Shown in pieces: positions 6,446 through 11,891 of a stretch of DNA of 11,891 bases (position 1 is the stretch's first letter; every line of letters begins with the position of its first letter). The notes beneath the pieces are model-generated. The model was not told the origin of the DNA, searched no databases, and saw only the letters and a list, made by a program, of their open reading frames with translations. The translations under genes were made by a program, and so were the position numbers. The DNA is from CAVDRM01 sp963626285 (lineage in GTDB: Bacteria; Bacillota; Clostridia; Christensenellales; Aristaeellaceae): NCBI GenBank assembly GCA_963626285.1, contig CAVFWQ010000066.1:1-11891 (forward strand), given 5' to 3'.

Positions 6446-7010
6446 GTGTCAATGAAAATCGAGGTCTGGGGAGATTATGCCTGTTTTTCCAGACCTGAAA
6501 TGAAAACCGAGCGGGTGAGCTATGACGTCATGACCCCATCGGCGGCCCGCGGAATCGTCGNNNNNNNNNNAGGTGAAATCAACGCTCTTGTCCTCTGCTG
6601 CGCTGGCGGCTGCCAAGGGAGGCACGCCGCCTGTTTTGTATACCTCGCAGGACATTCAGCAGCGCGCCGCCTTGATTTTGCAGGATGTGCACTATGTGAT
6701 TGAATGTCACTTCACCATGACGGAAAAGGCAAGCGCAGGCGACAACGCGGGAAAGTTTCAGGATATTCTGCGCCGCCGGCTGCAAAAGGGGCAGTGCTAT
6801 CATCAGCCCTGTTTCGGCTGCCGTGAATTTCCGGCGTATTTTCGGGAGTGGACGGACAAGGAAATCCCCACGGTCGATGTGACGCAGGATTTGGGCTTCA
6901 TGCTCTATGACATCGACTATTCCGACCCGCAGAACCTAATCCCGCAGTTTTTCCGTGCAAGGCTGGTCAACGGCGTGCTGGACTGCCGTGATGCGGAGGT
7001 GTTCACATGA
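6446..7010 (+). CDS. cas5c: Type I-C Cascade subunit and crRNA endonuclease Cas5c (interrupted by an N run)
   Basis: In type I-C systems Cas5c (Cas5d) replaces Cas6: it cuts the repeat RNA and then stays on the 5' handle in the complex. The N-terminus MKIEVWGDYACFSRPEMK followed by MTPSAARGIV is diagnostic. After the gap come LQDVHYVIECHFTM, AGKFQDILRRRLQKGQCYHQ and GCREFPAYF, all typical. Ten N (6561-6570) break the frame between GIV and VKSTL. The missing piece includes the EAIYWKP region with the catalytic tyrosine, and about 30 residues appear to be lacking. The Lys-His pair of the Bacillus halodurans enzyme reads Lys-Phe here (AGKFQD). GTG 6446 is preferred over ATG 6413 and 6452 because of GGAGG. 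The gene overlaps cas8c by four bases. Confidence 0.93.
6561..6570. other. Assembly gap (10 N) inside cas5c
   Basis: Ten N stand between GIV plus an orphan G on the left and AG before the GTGAAATCA codons on the right. The frame is restored only if the true length is a multiple of three. Family members carry about 31 residues here (starting EAIYWKP and ending RRNE), suggesting about 90 missing bases. The figure is an estimate from recalled family sequences. Confidence 0.9.
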
Positions 7011-8773
7011 TTTTGCAGGCGCTGACCGCGTATTGCGAGAAATTGCGAAAGCAGGGCAAGATTGCTTCGCCTGGCTGGGACAGCGGTTATAAGGTGAGTT
7101 ATGAGCTTCGCCTGAATGATGCCGGAGAGCTTTTGCAGGCGGTGGATCTGCGCACCGTAAAGCAGGCGGGCAAAAAGCAGGCCGTTGTGCCGCGGGAAAT
7201 TTCCGTTCCTGCACGGGAAAAGCGCACTGTCGGCATCGCCGCCAATTTTTTGAGCGACAATTCGACCTATCTGCTCGGCGCGGATGAAAAGGGCAAGCCG
7301 GAACGCGCCAAGCAGTGCTTTGAAGCGTGCGCAGCCCTTCATCACCGCCTTTTGGAGGGCGTGGATTCTCCCGCTGCCAAGGCCATCCTTGCCTTTTTTG
7401 ACAGCTGGAAGCCGGAAAGGGCGGATGAGCATCCGCAGATTGCTCCGAATTTTAAGGAACTGACCGGCGCGGCCAACCTGATTTTCGGCTATGAAGCGCC
7501 GGACGGCAGGCATTCTCTTGCCGTTGACGATGCGGCCATCCGCTCGGCATGGGATGCGCATAAGGAGGCCGCCGCCGGCGAAGGCGGCTGTATTCAGTGC
7601 CTTGTGACCGGCTGGCACGCGCCGCTTGCCCGCCTGCATCCGTCCGTCAAGGGCGTGATGGGCGCTCAAAGCTCCGGCGCGGCGCTCGTTTCCTTTAACG
7701 CCCCCGCTTTTTGCTCCTATAATCACGACCAGGGCGAGAATGCGCCCGTCAGCGAGTACGCGGCCTCCGCCTATACCGCCGCGCTGAATTGGCTCGTTGC
7801 GGACCGTGACCACTGCAGGCGCATCGGCGATACGACCATAGTCTGCTGGGCGGAGAACGCTGACCCGCTATATCAGGACGCCATGAATATGTTTCTCTTC
7901 GGCGAACAGGAGGACAGCGGCCTCAGCGATGCCGATGTCAGCTATGCGCTGAAGGCGCTGGCCGAAGGCAGGGATGTTTCCTTCATGGACGGCCGCCTTG
8001 CCGCGGGGCAGCACTTCTATGTCTTGGGCTTGGCACCCAACGCCGCCCGCCTGTCCGTGCGCTTCTTCCTTCGGGACACCTTCGGAGCGTTTGCCGAAAA
8101 CCTTCGGCGCCACGCCGAAGCGCTGGAAATCGTCCGCCCCGATTATGACAGGCGCATCAGCCTGCCCGTCTGGGCGCTGGCAAAGGAGACGGTCAACCAA
8201 AAGGAGCGCAATCCCTCTCCCGCGCCGCAGCTGGCGGGCGACCTGCTTCGCTCCGTCCTGACGGGACAGCGCTATCCGGCCACGCTGCTGAACGGCGTCA
8301 CCCTGCGCATCCGTGCGGAGCAGCAGGTCACACGCGGCCGCGCAGCCATTCTCAAGGCGTATTATTTGAGAAACGGAACGGAAAATAAATCATTTAAGGA
8401 GGTCTTAACGGTGAAGCTCAACGAGGAAACCCGCTACACGCCCTACATTCTCGGCCGGCTGTTTGAGGTGCTGGAGGAAATTCAGGAAAAGGCCAACCCC
8501 GGCATCAACACCACCATCCGCGAGCGCTACTTTAACGCGGCCTGCGCGACCCCGGCCTTGGCCTTCCCGACCCTTATTAGCCTGACCCAAAAGCACCTGA
8601 ACAAGCTGACAGGCAGCTATGAAGCCTACTATAACAAGCAGCTCACGGAGCTTCTCGGACGCTTGGACGAGACCTATCCCGCGCATCTGACGCTGCAGGA
8701 GCAGGGAGCGTTCCAAATCGGCTACTATCACCAGCAGCAAAAACGCTATACAAAGAAGAACGAGGAGGAATAA
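7007..8773 (+). CDS. cas8c: Type I-C Cascade large subunit Cas8c (Csd1)
   Basis: Cas8c is the large subunit of the I-C Cascade. It recognises the PAM and helps open the DNA duplex before Cas3 is recruited. The 588-residue product has the usual Csd1 length. It begins MILQALTAYCEKL and includes typical Csd1 stretches such as VPREISVPAREKRTVGIAAN, LVSFNAPAFCSYNHDQGENA and VSFMDGRLAAGQHFYVLGLA. The ATG overlaps the cas5c stop (ATGA) with GGAGGT at 6995-7000. The C-terminal 120 residues are also predicted to be made separately as Cas11c from an internal GTG at 8411. Codon use is clearly more GC-rich than in the csm genes, except for an AT-rich patch around 8360-8410. Confidence 0.96.
   Translation: MILQALTAYCEKLRKQGKIASPGWDSGYKVSYELRLNDAGELLQAVDLRTVKQAGKKQAVVPREISVPAREKRTVGIAANFLSDNSTYLLGADEKGKPERAKQCFEACAALHHRLLEGVDSPAAKAILAFFDSWKPERADEHPQIAPNFKELTGAANLIFGYEAPDGRHSLAVDDAAIRSAWDAHKEAAAGEGGCIQCLVTGWHAPLARLHPSVKGVMGAQSSGAALVSFNAPAFCSYNHDQGENAPVSEYAASAYTAALNWLVADRDHCRRIGDTTIVCWAENADPLYQDAMNMFLFGEQEDSGLSDADVSYALKALAEGRDVSFMDGRLAAGQHFYVLGLAPNAARLSVRFFLRDTFGAFAENLRRHAEALEIVRPDYDRRISLPVWALAKETVNQKERNPSPAPQLAGDLLRSVLTGQRYPATLLNGVTLRIRAEQQVTRGRAAILKAYYLRNGTENKSFKEVLTVKLNEETRYTPYILGRLFEVLEEIQEKANPGINTTIRERYFNAACATPALAFPTLISLTQKHLNKLTGSYEAYYNKQLTELLGRLDETYPAHLTLQEQGAFQIGYYHQQQKRYTKKNEEE
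8395..8403 (+). promoter_or_regulatory. Internal ribosome binding site within cas8c for cas11c
   Basis: TAAGGAGGT (8395-8403) is a 9-base perfect complement to the canonical 3' end of 16S rRNA, stronger than most gene-start sites in this locus. It lies 7 bases before an in-frame GTG (8411). The surrounding 50 bases are unusually AT-rich for this gene, which would keep the mRNA unstructured for internal initiation. Confidence 0.85.
8411..8773 (+). CDS. cas11c: Cas11c small subunit, internally translated from cas8c
   Basis: In type I-C systems the small subunit Cas11c is known to be produced from an internal start within the cas8c mRNA, in the same frame. Here a GTG at 8411, preceded at 7-base spacing by TAAGGAGGT, would give a 120-residue protein beginning MKLNEETRYTPYILGR and sharing the Cas8c stop at 8773. 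The size and position match known Cas11c proteins. It would form the inner belly filament of the Cascade with two or so copies per complex, stabilising the R-loop. The sequence shows the start signals directly; the function follows from family knowledge. Confidence 0.85.
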   Translation: MKLNEETRYTPYILGRLFEVLEEIQEKANPGINTTIRERYFNAACATPALAFPTLISLTQKHLNKLTGSYEAYYNKQLTELLGRLDETYPAHLTLQEQGAFQIGYYHQQQKRYTKKNEEE

Positions 8774-8776
8774 GCC

Positions 8777-9661
8777 ATGCGTAAGCCCATTCAAAACCGC
8801 TACGATTTTGTCATGCTGTTCGATGTGGAAAACGGTAACCCCAACGGAAACCCCGATGCGGGCAATATGCCCCGCGTTGACCCCGAAACAGGTTACGGCC
8901 TCGTGACGGACGTCTGCCTGAAGCGCAAAATCCGCAACTATGTGGATACCCTCAAGGAGGATGCACCCGGCTACCGCATTTACATAAAGGAGGGCGTCCC
9001 GCTCAACCGCAGCGATTCGGAGGCCGTCCGCGCCCTCAACATCTCCGAAGACCTGAAGGCGGCGAAGAAGGCCGACCCCGATATCGACAGAAGGCTGCGC
9101 GACTATATGTGCGAAAACTACTTTGACATCCGCACCTTCGGCGCCGTCATGACGACCTTCGTCAAGGGCGCTCTGAACTGCGGGCAGGTGCGCGGACCTG
9201 TGCAGATAAGCTTCGCCCGCTCGGTGGATCCTGTTGTCCCGCAGGAGGTCACCATCACCCGCGTGGCCATCACCACGGAGGCAGACGCGGAGAAGAAGGG
9301 CACGGAGATGGGGCGCAAGCACATCATCCCCTACGCCCTCTACCGTGCGGAGGGCTTTGTCTCCGCCAACCTCGCCCGCAAGTCCACCGGCTTTTCGGAC
9401 GATGATTTGCACCTGCTCTGGCAGGCCATCCTGAATATGTTCGAGAACGACCGCAGCGCCGCCCGCGGCAAGATGGCGATGCGGGAGCTTATCGTCTTTA
9501 AGCACGATTCGGAGATGGGCAGAGCCCCCTCTTATAAGCTGTTCGACGCCGTTTCCGTGACCCGCAATGACCCCGAAAATCCCCCGCGCAGCTTTGGCGA
9601 TTACACCGTTGCCGTTTCCGACATCCTGCCGGACGGTGTGACCTTGGAAAGGATGTCCTGA
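8777..9661 (+). CDS. cas7c: Type I-C Cascade backbone subunit Cas7c (Csd2)
   Basis: Cas7c forms the repeated backbone that holds the crRNA spacer in the I-C Cascade. The 294-residue product is standard length. It starts with the unmistakable family signature RYDFVMLFDVENGNPNGNPD, followed by GLVTDVCLKRKIRNYV, and later FDIRTFGAVMTTFVKGA and GQVRGPVQISFARSVDPV. The ATG follows the cas8c stop by three bases and has GAGGAGG (8762-8768) at 8-base spacing, as expected for the most abundant subunit. The TGA overlaps the cas4 ATG by one base (TGATG). No damage is seen. Confidence 0.97.
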   Translation: MRKPIQNRYDFVMLFDVENGNPNGNPDAGNMPRVDPETGYGLVTDVCLKRKIRNYVDTLKEDAPGYRIYIKEGVPLNRSDSEAVRALNISEDLKAAKKADPDIDRRLRDYMCENYFDIRTFGAVMTTFVKGALNCGQVRGPVQISFARSVDPVVPQEVTITRVAITTEADAEKKGTEMGRKHIIPYALYRAEGFVSANLARKSTGFSDDDLHLLWQAILNMFENDRSAARGKMAMRELIVFKHDSEMGRAPSYKLFDAVSVTRNDPENPPRSFGDYTVAVSDILPDGVTLERMS

Positions 9662-10335
9662 TGCTCCCCGAAGAGGATTTCCTGCCGATGTCCGGCATTC
9701 AGCATTTCTGCTTTTGCCGCCGTCAGTGGGCGCTGATACACTTGGAGCAGCAGTGGCAGGAAAATCTGAGAACAACGGAGGGGCGCCTGGAGCATCGCCG
9801 CTGCCACGATGCGGGGCAGACCGAGCGGCGGAGGGATGTGCTGACGGTGCGCGGTATGCGCGTCGTCAGCCGCCGCCTCCGGCTGGTCGGCGCCTGCGAC
9901 GTCGTGGAATTTCACGCCTCTCCGCACGGCGTTCCCCTGCAGAATACCGAGGGGCTTTGGCTGCCGATGCCCGTTGAATACAAGCACGGCCACGCCAAGG
10001 AAACGGATGAGGACCGTCTCCAGCTCTGCGCGCAGGCAATGGCGCTGGAGGAGATGCTGGTGTGCGATGTGCCGCAGGGCGCACTTTACTACGAGGAAAC
10101 GCATCATCGGGAGTATGTTCCCCTCACGGGGGAGTTGCGGGAGAAAACACAGGCGATGGCGGATGAAATGCTTCGGTACTTCAGGCGCGGCCATACGCCG
10201 AAGGTCAAGACGGGCGCGTTCTGTAATGCCTGCTCCCTCAAGGAGATATGTCTTCCGGCGCTTTGCAGGCGGGCGGATGCGAAGGCGTATCTGCGCGCCT
10301 GTCTGGACGCTGTGTGCGAGGAGGTGCAGGCATGA
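9661..10335 (+). CDS. cas4: CRISPR adaptation nuclease Cas4
   Basis: Cas4 is a RecB-like nuclease with an iron-sulfur cluster that trims prespacers and ensures PAM-correct integration together with Cas1 and Cas2. The 224-residue product shows the four cluster cysteines in family positions: Cys19 in CFCRRQWALI, then Cys188, Cys191 and Cys197 in FCNACSLKEIC. The nuclease core is also visible, with His45 (GRLEHR), Asp80 (GACDVVEF), and Glu106 and Lys108 (PVEYKHGH), followed by QLCAQAMALEE. The gene is coupled to cas7c by TGATG and to cas1 by ATGA. Cas4 is a usual member of type I-C loci and unusual in type III-A, so the adaptation module most likely belongs with the I-C part. Confidence 0.96.
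   Translation: MLPEEDFLPMSGIQHFCFCRRQWALIHLEQQWQENLRTTEGRLEHRRCHDAGQTERRRDVLTVRGMRVVSRRLRLVGACDVVEFHASPHGVPLQNTEGLWLPMPVEYKHGHAKETDEDRLQLCAQAMALEEMLVCDVPQGALYYEETHHREYVPLTGELREKTQAMADEMLRYFRRGHTPKVKTGAFCNACSLKEICLPALCRRADAKAYLRACLDAVCEEVQA
10318..10326 (+). promoter_or_regulatory. Ribosome binding site fixing the cas1 start
   Basis: GAGGAGGTG (10318-10326) lies 5 bases before ATG 10332, which overlaps the cas4 stop as ATGA. The open frame continues upstream to about 10248, but that extension runs inside cas4, has no ribosome site and matches nothing in Cas1. ATG 10332 is therefore the start. Confidence 0.8.
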
Positions 10336-11363
10336 GACAGCTCCTGAACGCGCTCTATGTGATGAGTGAGGATGCTTACCTTTCCCTGGAGGGGGAGAAT
10401 GTCGTCATCAGCCGCCAAAAGGAGGAGAGGGGCCGCATTCCCCTCCATACCTTGGAAGGCGTCGTCTGCTTCAGCTACGCCGGCGCTAGCCCCGCCCTGA
10501 TGGGCAAGTGTGCGCGGCTTGGCATCAATCTCAGCTTTTATACCCCTTACGGGCGCTTTCTGGCGCGGACGAACGGCGAGGAGCAGGGGAATGTCCTGCT
10601 CAGGCAGACGCAGTACCGCATCGCCGACAGGCAGGCGGAAAGCTGTCGAATCGCACGGAATTTCATCCTCGCAAAGATATACAATGCCCGCTGGGTGCTG
10701 GAACGCGCCACGCGGGACCATCCGCAGCGCGTCCCGACGGAAAAATTCAAAAAAGTCAGTGCGCAGCTTGCCGCAGCCCTGCCGCTCATCGAGGAATGCG
10801 AGGAGCTTGATCGGCTGCGCGGTCTGGAGGGCGAGGCAGCGCAGCGGTACTTCGGCTGCTTCGACGACCTGATTTTGCAGCAGCACGAAGACTTTTCCTT
10901 TGCCGTGCGCAGCCGTCGTCCGCCGACGGACAATATGAACGCCCTGCTGTCGTTTGCGTATTCCCTGCTGGCCGGCGAATGCGCCGCCGCGCTGGAGGGC
11001 GTCGGGCTGGACCCGTATGTCGGCTTCATGCACGGCATAAGACCCGGACGGCGAAGCCTTGCCCTGGACATCATGGAGGAACTCCGAGCCGTGTATGCGG
11101 ACCGCTTCGTGCTGACCTGCATCAACAGGCGCAGTCTCACCGCAAAGCATTTTAAAAAGCAGGAGAGCGGCGCCATCCTGATGACGGACGAGGGTCGGCG
11201 CGTCTTTCTCAAGCTCTGGCAGACGCAGAAGCAGGAGCAAATCACGCATCCGTTCCTGAAGGAAAAGCTCCCGTGGGGGCTTGTGCCGCACATGCAGGCG
11301 CTACTTCTGGCGCGGACGCTACGGGGAGACTTGGAGGTCTATCCGCCGTTTTTCTGGAAGTGA
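10332..11363 (+). CDS. cas1: CRISPR integrase Cas1
   Basis: Cas1 is the integrase that, with Cas2, inserts new spacers at the leader end of the array. The product from ATG 10332 is 343 residues, the normal length for I-C-type Cas1. It begins MRQLLNALYVMSEDAYLSLE, a common N-terminus for this clade. The metal-binding triad can be placed as Glu166 in RGLEGEAAQRYF, His234 in YVGFMHGIRPGR and Asp246 in SLALDIMEELR. It is coupled to cas4 by a four-base overlap and followed 14 bases later by cas2. The clade similarity is by eye and supports its belonging to the I-C module. Confidence 0.97.
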   Translation: MRQLLNALYVMSEDAYLSLEGENVVISRQKEERGRIPLHTLEGVVCFSYAGASPALMGKCARLGINLSFYTPYGRFLARTNGEEQGNVLLRQTQYRIADRQAESCRIARNFILAKIYNARWVLERATRDHPQRVPTEKFKKVSAQLAAALPLIEECEELDRLRGLEGEAAQRYFGCFDDLILQQHEDFSFAVRSRRPPTDNMNALLSFAYSLLAGECAAALEGVGLDPYVGFMHGIRPGRRSLALDIMEELRAVYADRFVLTCINRRSLTAKHFKKQESGAILMTDEGRRVFLKLWQTQKQEQITHPFLKEKLPWGLVPHMQALLLARTLRGDLEVYPPFFWK

Positions 11364-11367
11364 GGTG
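11362..11367 (+). promoter_or_regulatory. Ribosome binding site of cas2
   Basis: GAGGTG (11362-11367) spans the cas1 stop and lies 10 bases before TTG 11378. No ATG or GTG in frame exists nearby that would keep the conserved VLITYDV strand, so TTG is the start. Confidence 0.6.
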
Positions 11368-11377
11368 AAGGGCAATA

Positions 11378-11665
11378 TTGGTTTTGATAACGTATGACGT
11401 GAACACCGAAACCGCCGACGGGAAAAGGCGGCTGCGCCGCGTGGCCAAGACCTGTGTGGACCACGGGCAGCGGGTGCAGAATTCCGTGTTTGAATGTCTG
11501 GTGGATGCCGCCCAGCTTGCGCTGCTGCGCGCCAAGCTGACGGACATCATCGACCCCAAGCAGGACAGCCTCCGCTTCTATCGGCTCGGCAATAACTATC
11601 AGACCAAGGTGGAGCATGTGGGGCTGAGCCCTGCCTACGCGCAGGATGATGTGCTGATTTTTTAA
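11378..11665 (+). CDS. cas2: CRISPR adaptation protein Cas2
   Basis: Cas2 is the small ferredoxin-like dimer that bridges two Cas1 dimers in the spacer-integration complex. The 95-residue product has the family N-terminus VLITYDVNTET, with the conserved Asp7 after the first beta strand, then RRVAKTCVDHGQRVQNSVFE, typical of I-C-associated Cas2. It ends normally with DDVLIF. The start is TTG 11378, preceded by GAGGTG in the 14-base gap after cas1. It is the last gene in the window; the CRISPR array would be expected next, but is not visible before the right edge. Confidence 0.95.
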   Translation: MVLITYDVNTETADGKRRLRRVAKTCVDHGQRVQNSVFECLVDAAQLALLRAKLTDIIDPKQDSLRFYRLGNNYQTKVEHVGLSPAYAQDDVLIF

Positions 11666-11699
11666 CAGGGCGGCGCTCTCAAGCCCTGCCTGCGGCAGG
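11666..11699 (+). terminator. Two mutually exclusive hairpins just after cas2
   Basis: CAGGGC (11666-11671) can pair with GCCCTG (11683-11688). CCTGCC (11685-11690) can pair with GGCAGG (11694-11699) around a TGC loop. The two stems share bases 11685-11688, so only one can form at a time. Their place directly after the last cas stop suggests transcript termination or 3'-end stabilisation. No T-run follows, so a classical intrinsic terminator is not supported. Confidence 0.3.
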
Positions 11700-11748
11700 C
11701 CGAGCCGTCCTCCTGCACCCTCGGCGTAAACAAGAGAACGGGAAAGGG

Positions 11749-11777
11749 GAGAGGGGAAACGCTCCGTATTCCCTCTC
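11749..11777 (+). terminator. Purine/pyrimidine hairpin candidate downstream of cas2
   Basis: GAGAGGGGAA (11749-11758) can pair with TTCCCTCTC (11769-11777) with one bulged G and a 10-base loop. It is followed by a pyrimidine tract, TCTCTTTCTT, rather than a pure T-run. It may be a weak terminator or processing structure. The pairing is seen in the sequence; the role is a guess. Confidence 0.3.
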
Positions 11778-11788
11778 TCTCTTTCTTA

Positions 11789-11831
11789 CCTGACCTAATC
11801 TCTCCTGACCTAACCTTACCTAACCTAACCT
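11789..11831. repeat. CCTGACCTAA / CCTAA short reiterations
   Basis: CCTGACCTAA occurs at 11789-11798 and 11804-11813, followed by CCTTACCTAACCTAACCTG (11814-11832). The tract is a degenerate 5-base reiteration built on CCTAA. It lies between the end of the cas genes and the right edge. Known I-C and III-A CRISPR repeats do not look like this, and there are no spacer-like intervals, so it is not called CRISPR. Confidence 0.6.
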
Positions 11832-11841
11832 GTGACGGAAA

Positions 11842-11883
11842 TTGGTTGTCAACTTTCGGCATTTGGTTGTCATTTGGTTGCCA
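11842..11883. repeat. Three copies of TTGGTTGYCA near the right edge
   Basis: TTGGTTGTCA occurs at 11842-11851 and 11863-11872, with a one-base variant TTGGTTGCCA at 11874-11883. The spacings are irregular (21 and 11 bases). The first and third copies extend into small palindromes, GTTGTCAAC (11845-11853) and GTTGCCAAC (11877-11885). They could be protein-binding iterons in the array leader or the start of an unrelated repeat family cut off by the window edge. Confidence 0.6.
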
Positions 11884-11891
11884 ACTGTCAA

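Noticed and set aside
6917..7813. Antisense frame of 298 codons opposite the cas5c end and cas8c
   Set aside because: It is a shadow of the cas8c reading frame; composition and position explain it.
8366..8394. TTGAGA and AT-rich sequence in cas8c as an internal promoter
   Set aside because: No acceptable -10 box lies at 16-18 bases; the AT-rich patch is better explained by the internal ribosome site.
8405..9775. Long antisense frame of 456 codons opposite cas8c and cas7c
   Set aside because: It is a by-product of GC-rich codon use in the true genes on the + strand; it spans several gene borders and has no recognisable domain.
10248..10331. Upstream extension of cas1 by 28 codons
   Set aside because: It runs inside cas4, does not match Cas1, and ATG 10332 has a strong ribosome site and a stop-start overlap.
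10104..11291. Antisense frames of 395 and 248 codons opposite cas4 and cas1
   Set aside because: They mirror conserved cas1 and cas4 codons, carry no family motif and no supporting start signal.
11789..11891. Repeats after cas2 as the beginning of a CRISPR array
   Set aside because: Units are about 5-10 bases, irregularly spaced, without spacer-length intervals, and do not resemble known I-C or III-A repeats.

Overview
The window is one continuous CRISPR-cas locus. All recognised genes lie on the + strand, tightly packed from 211 to 11665. The moderate-to-high GC, strong purine-rich Shine-Dalgarno sites, frequent TTG/GTG starts and consensus sigma-70-type promoter fit a Bacillota (Firmicutes) genome, perhaps Negativicutes or Clostridia. 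The taxon is inferred from style, not from a marker gene.

Layout. Positions 1-210 are a regulatory intergenic region. It holds a near-perfect promoter for the locus (TTGACA, 17-bp spacer, TATAAT), a second outward-facing promoter on the - strand, and small dyads in the 5' UTR. Next comes a complete type III-A (Csm) effector module: csm1/cas10 (HD and GGDD both present), csm2, csm3, csm4, csm5 and cas6. It is joined without a break to a type I-C effector module: cas5c, cas8c with an internal cas11c start, and cas7c. An adaptation module (cas4, cas1, cas2) follows. Neighbouring genes overlap or are nearly adjacent, and no convincing internal promoter or terminator was seen, so the set probably forms a single transcription unit. 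Positions 11666-11891 are non-coding, with small hairpins, CCTAA-type reiterations and three copies of a TTGGTTGYCA motif. They may lead into a CRISPR array beyond the right edge.

How it works together. From family knowledge, Cas4-Cas1-Cas2 would select and integrate spacers. Cas5c and/or Cas6 would process crRNA. Cas5c-Cas8c-Cas11c-Cas7c would form the DNA-binding I-C Cascade. Csm1-5 would form the RNA-sensing III-A complex with target-RNA cleavage (Csm3 Asp32 present), ssDNase (Cas10 HD) and cyclic oligoadenylate synthesis (GGDD). Two expected partners are absent from the window: cas3, the nuclease-helicase of I-C, and any CARF effector such as csm6. No repeat-spacer array is inside the window.

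Two runs of exactly ten N (3511-3520 in csm3, 6561-6570 in cas5c) are assembly placeholders. Both break the reading frame artificially. Family comparison suggests about 36 and about 90 bases are really missing, so both genes are probably intact in the organism.
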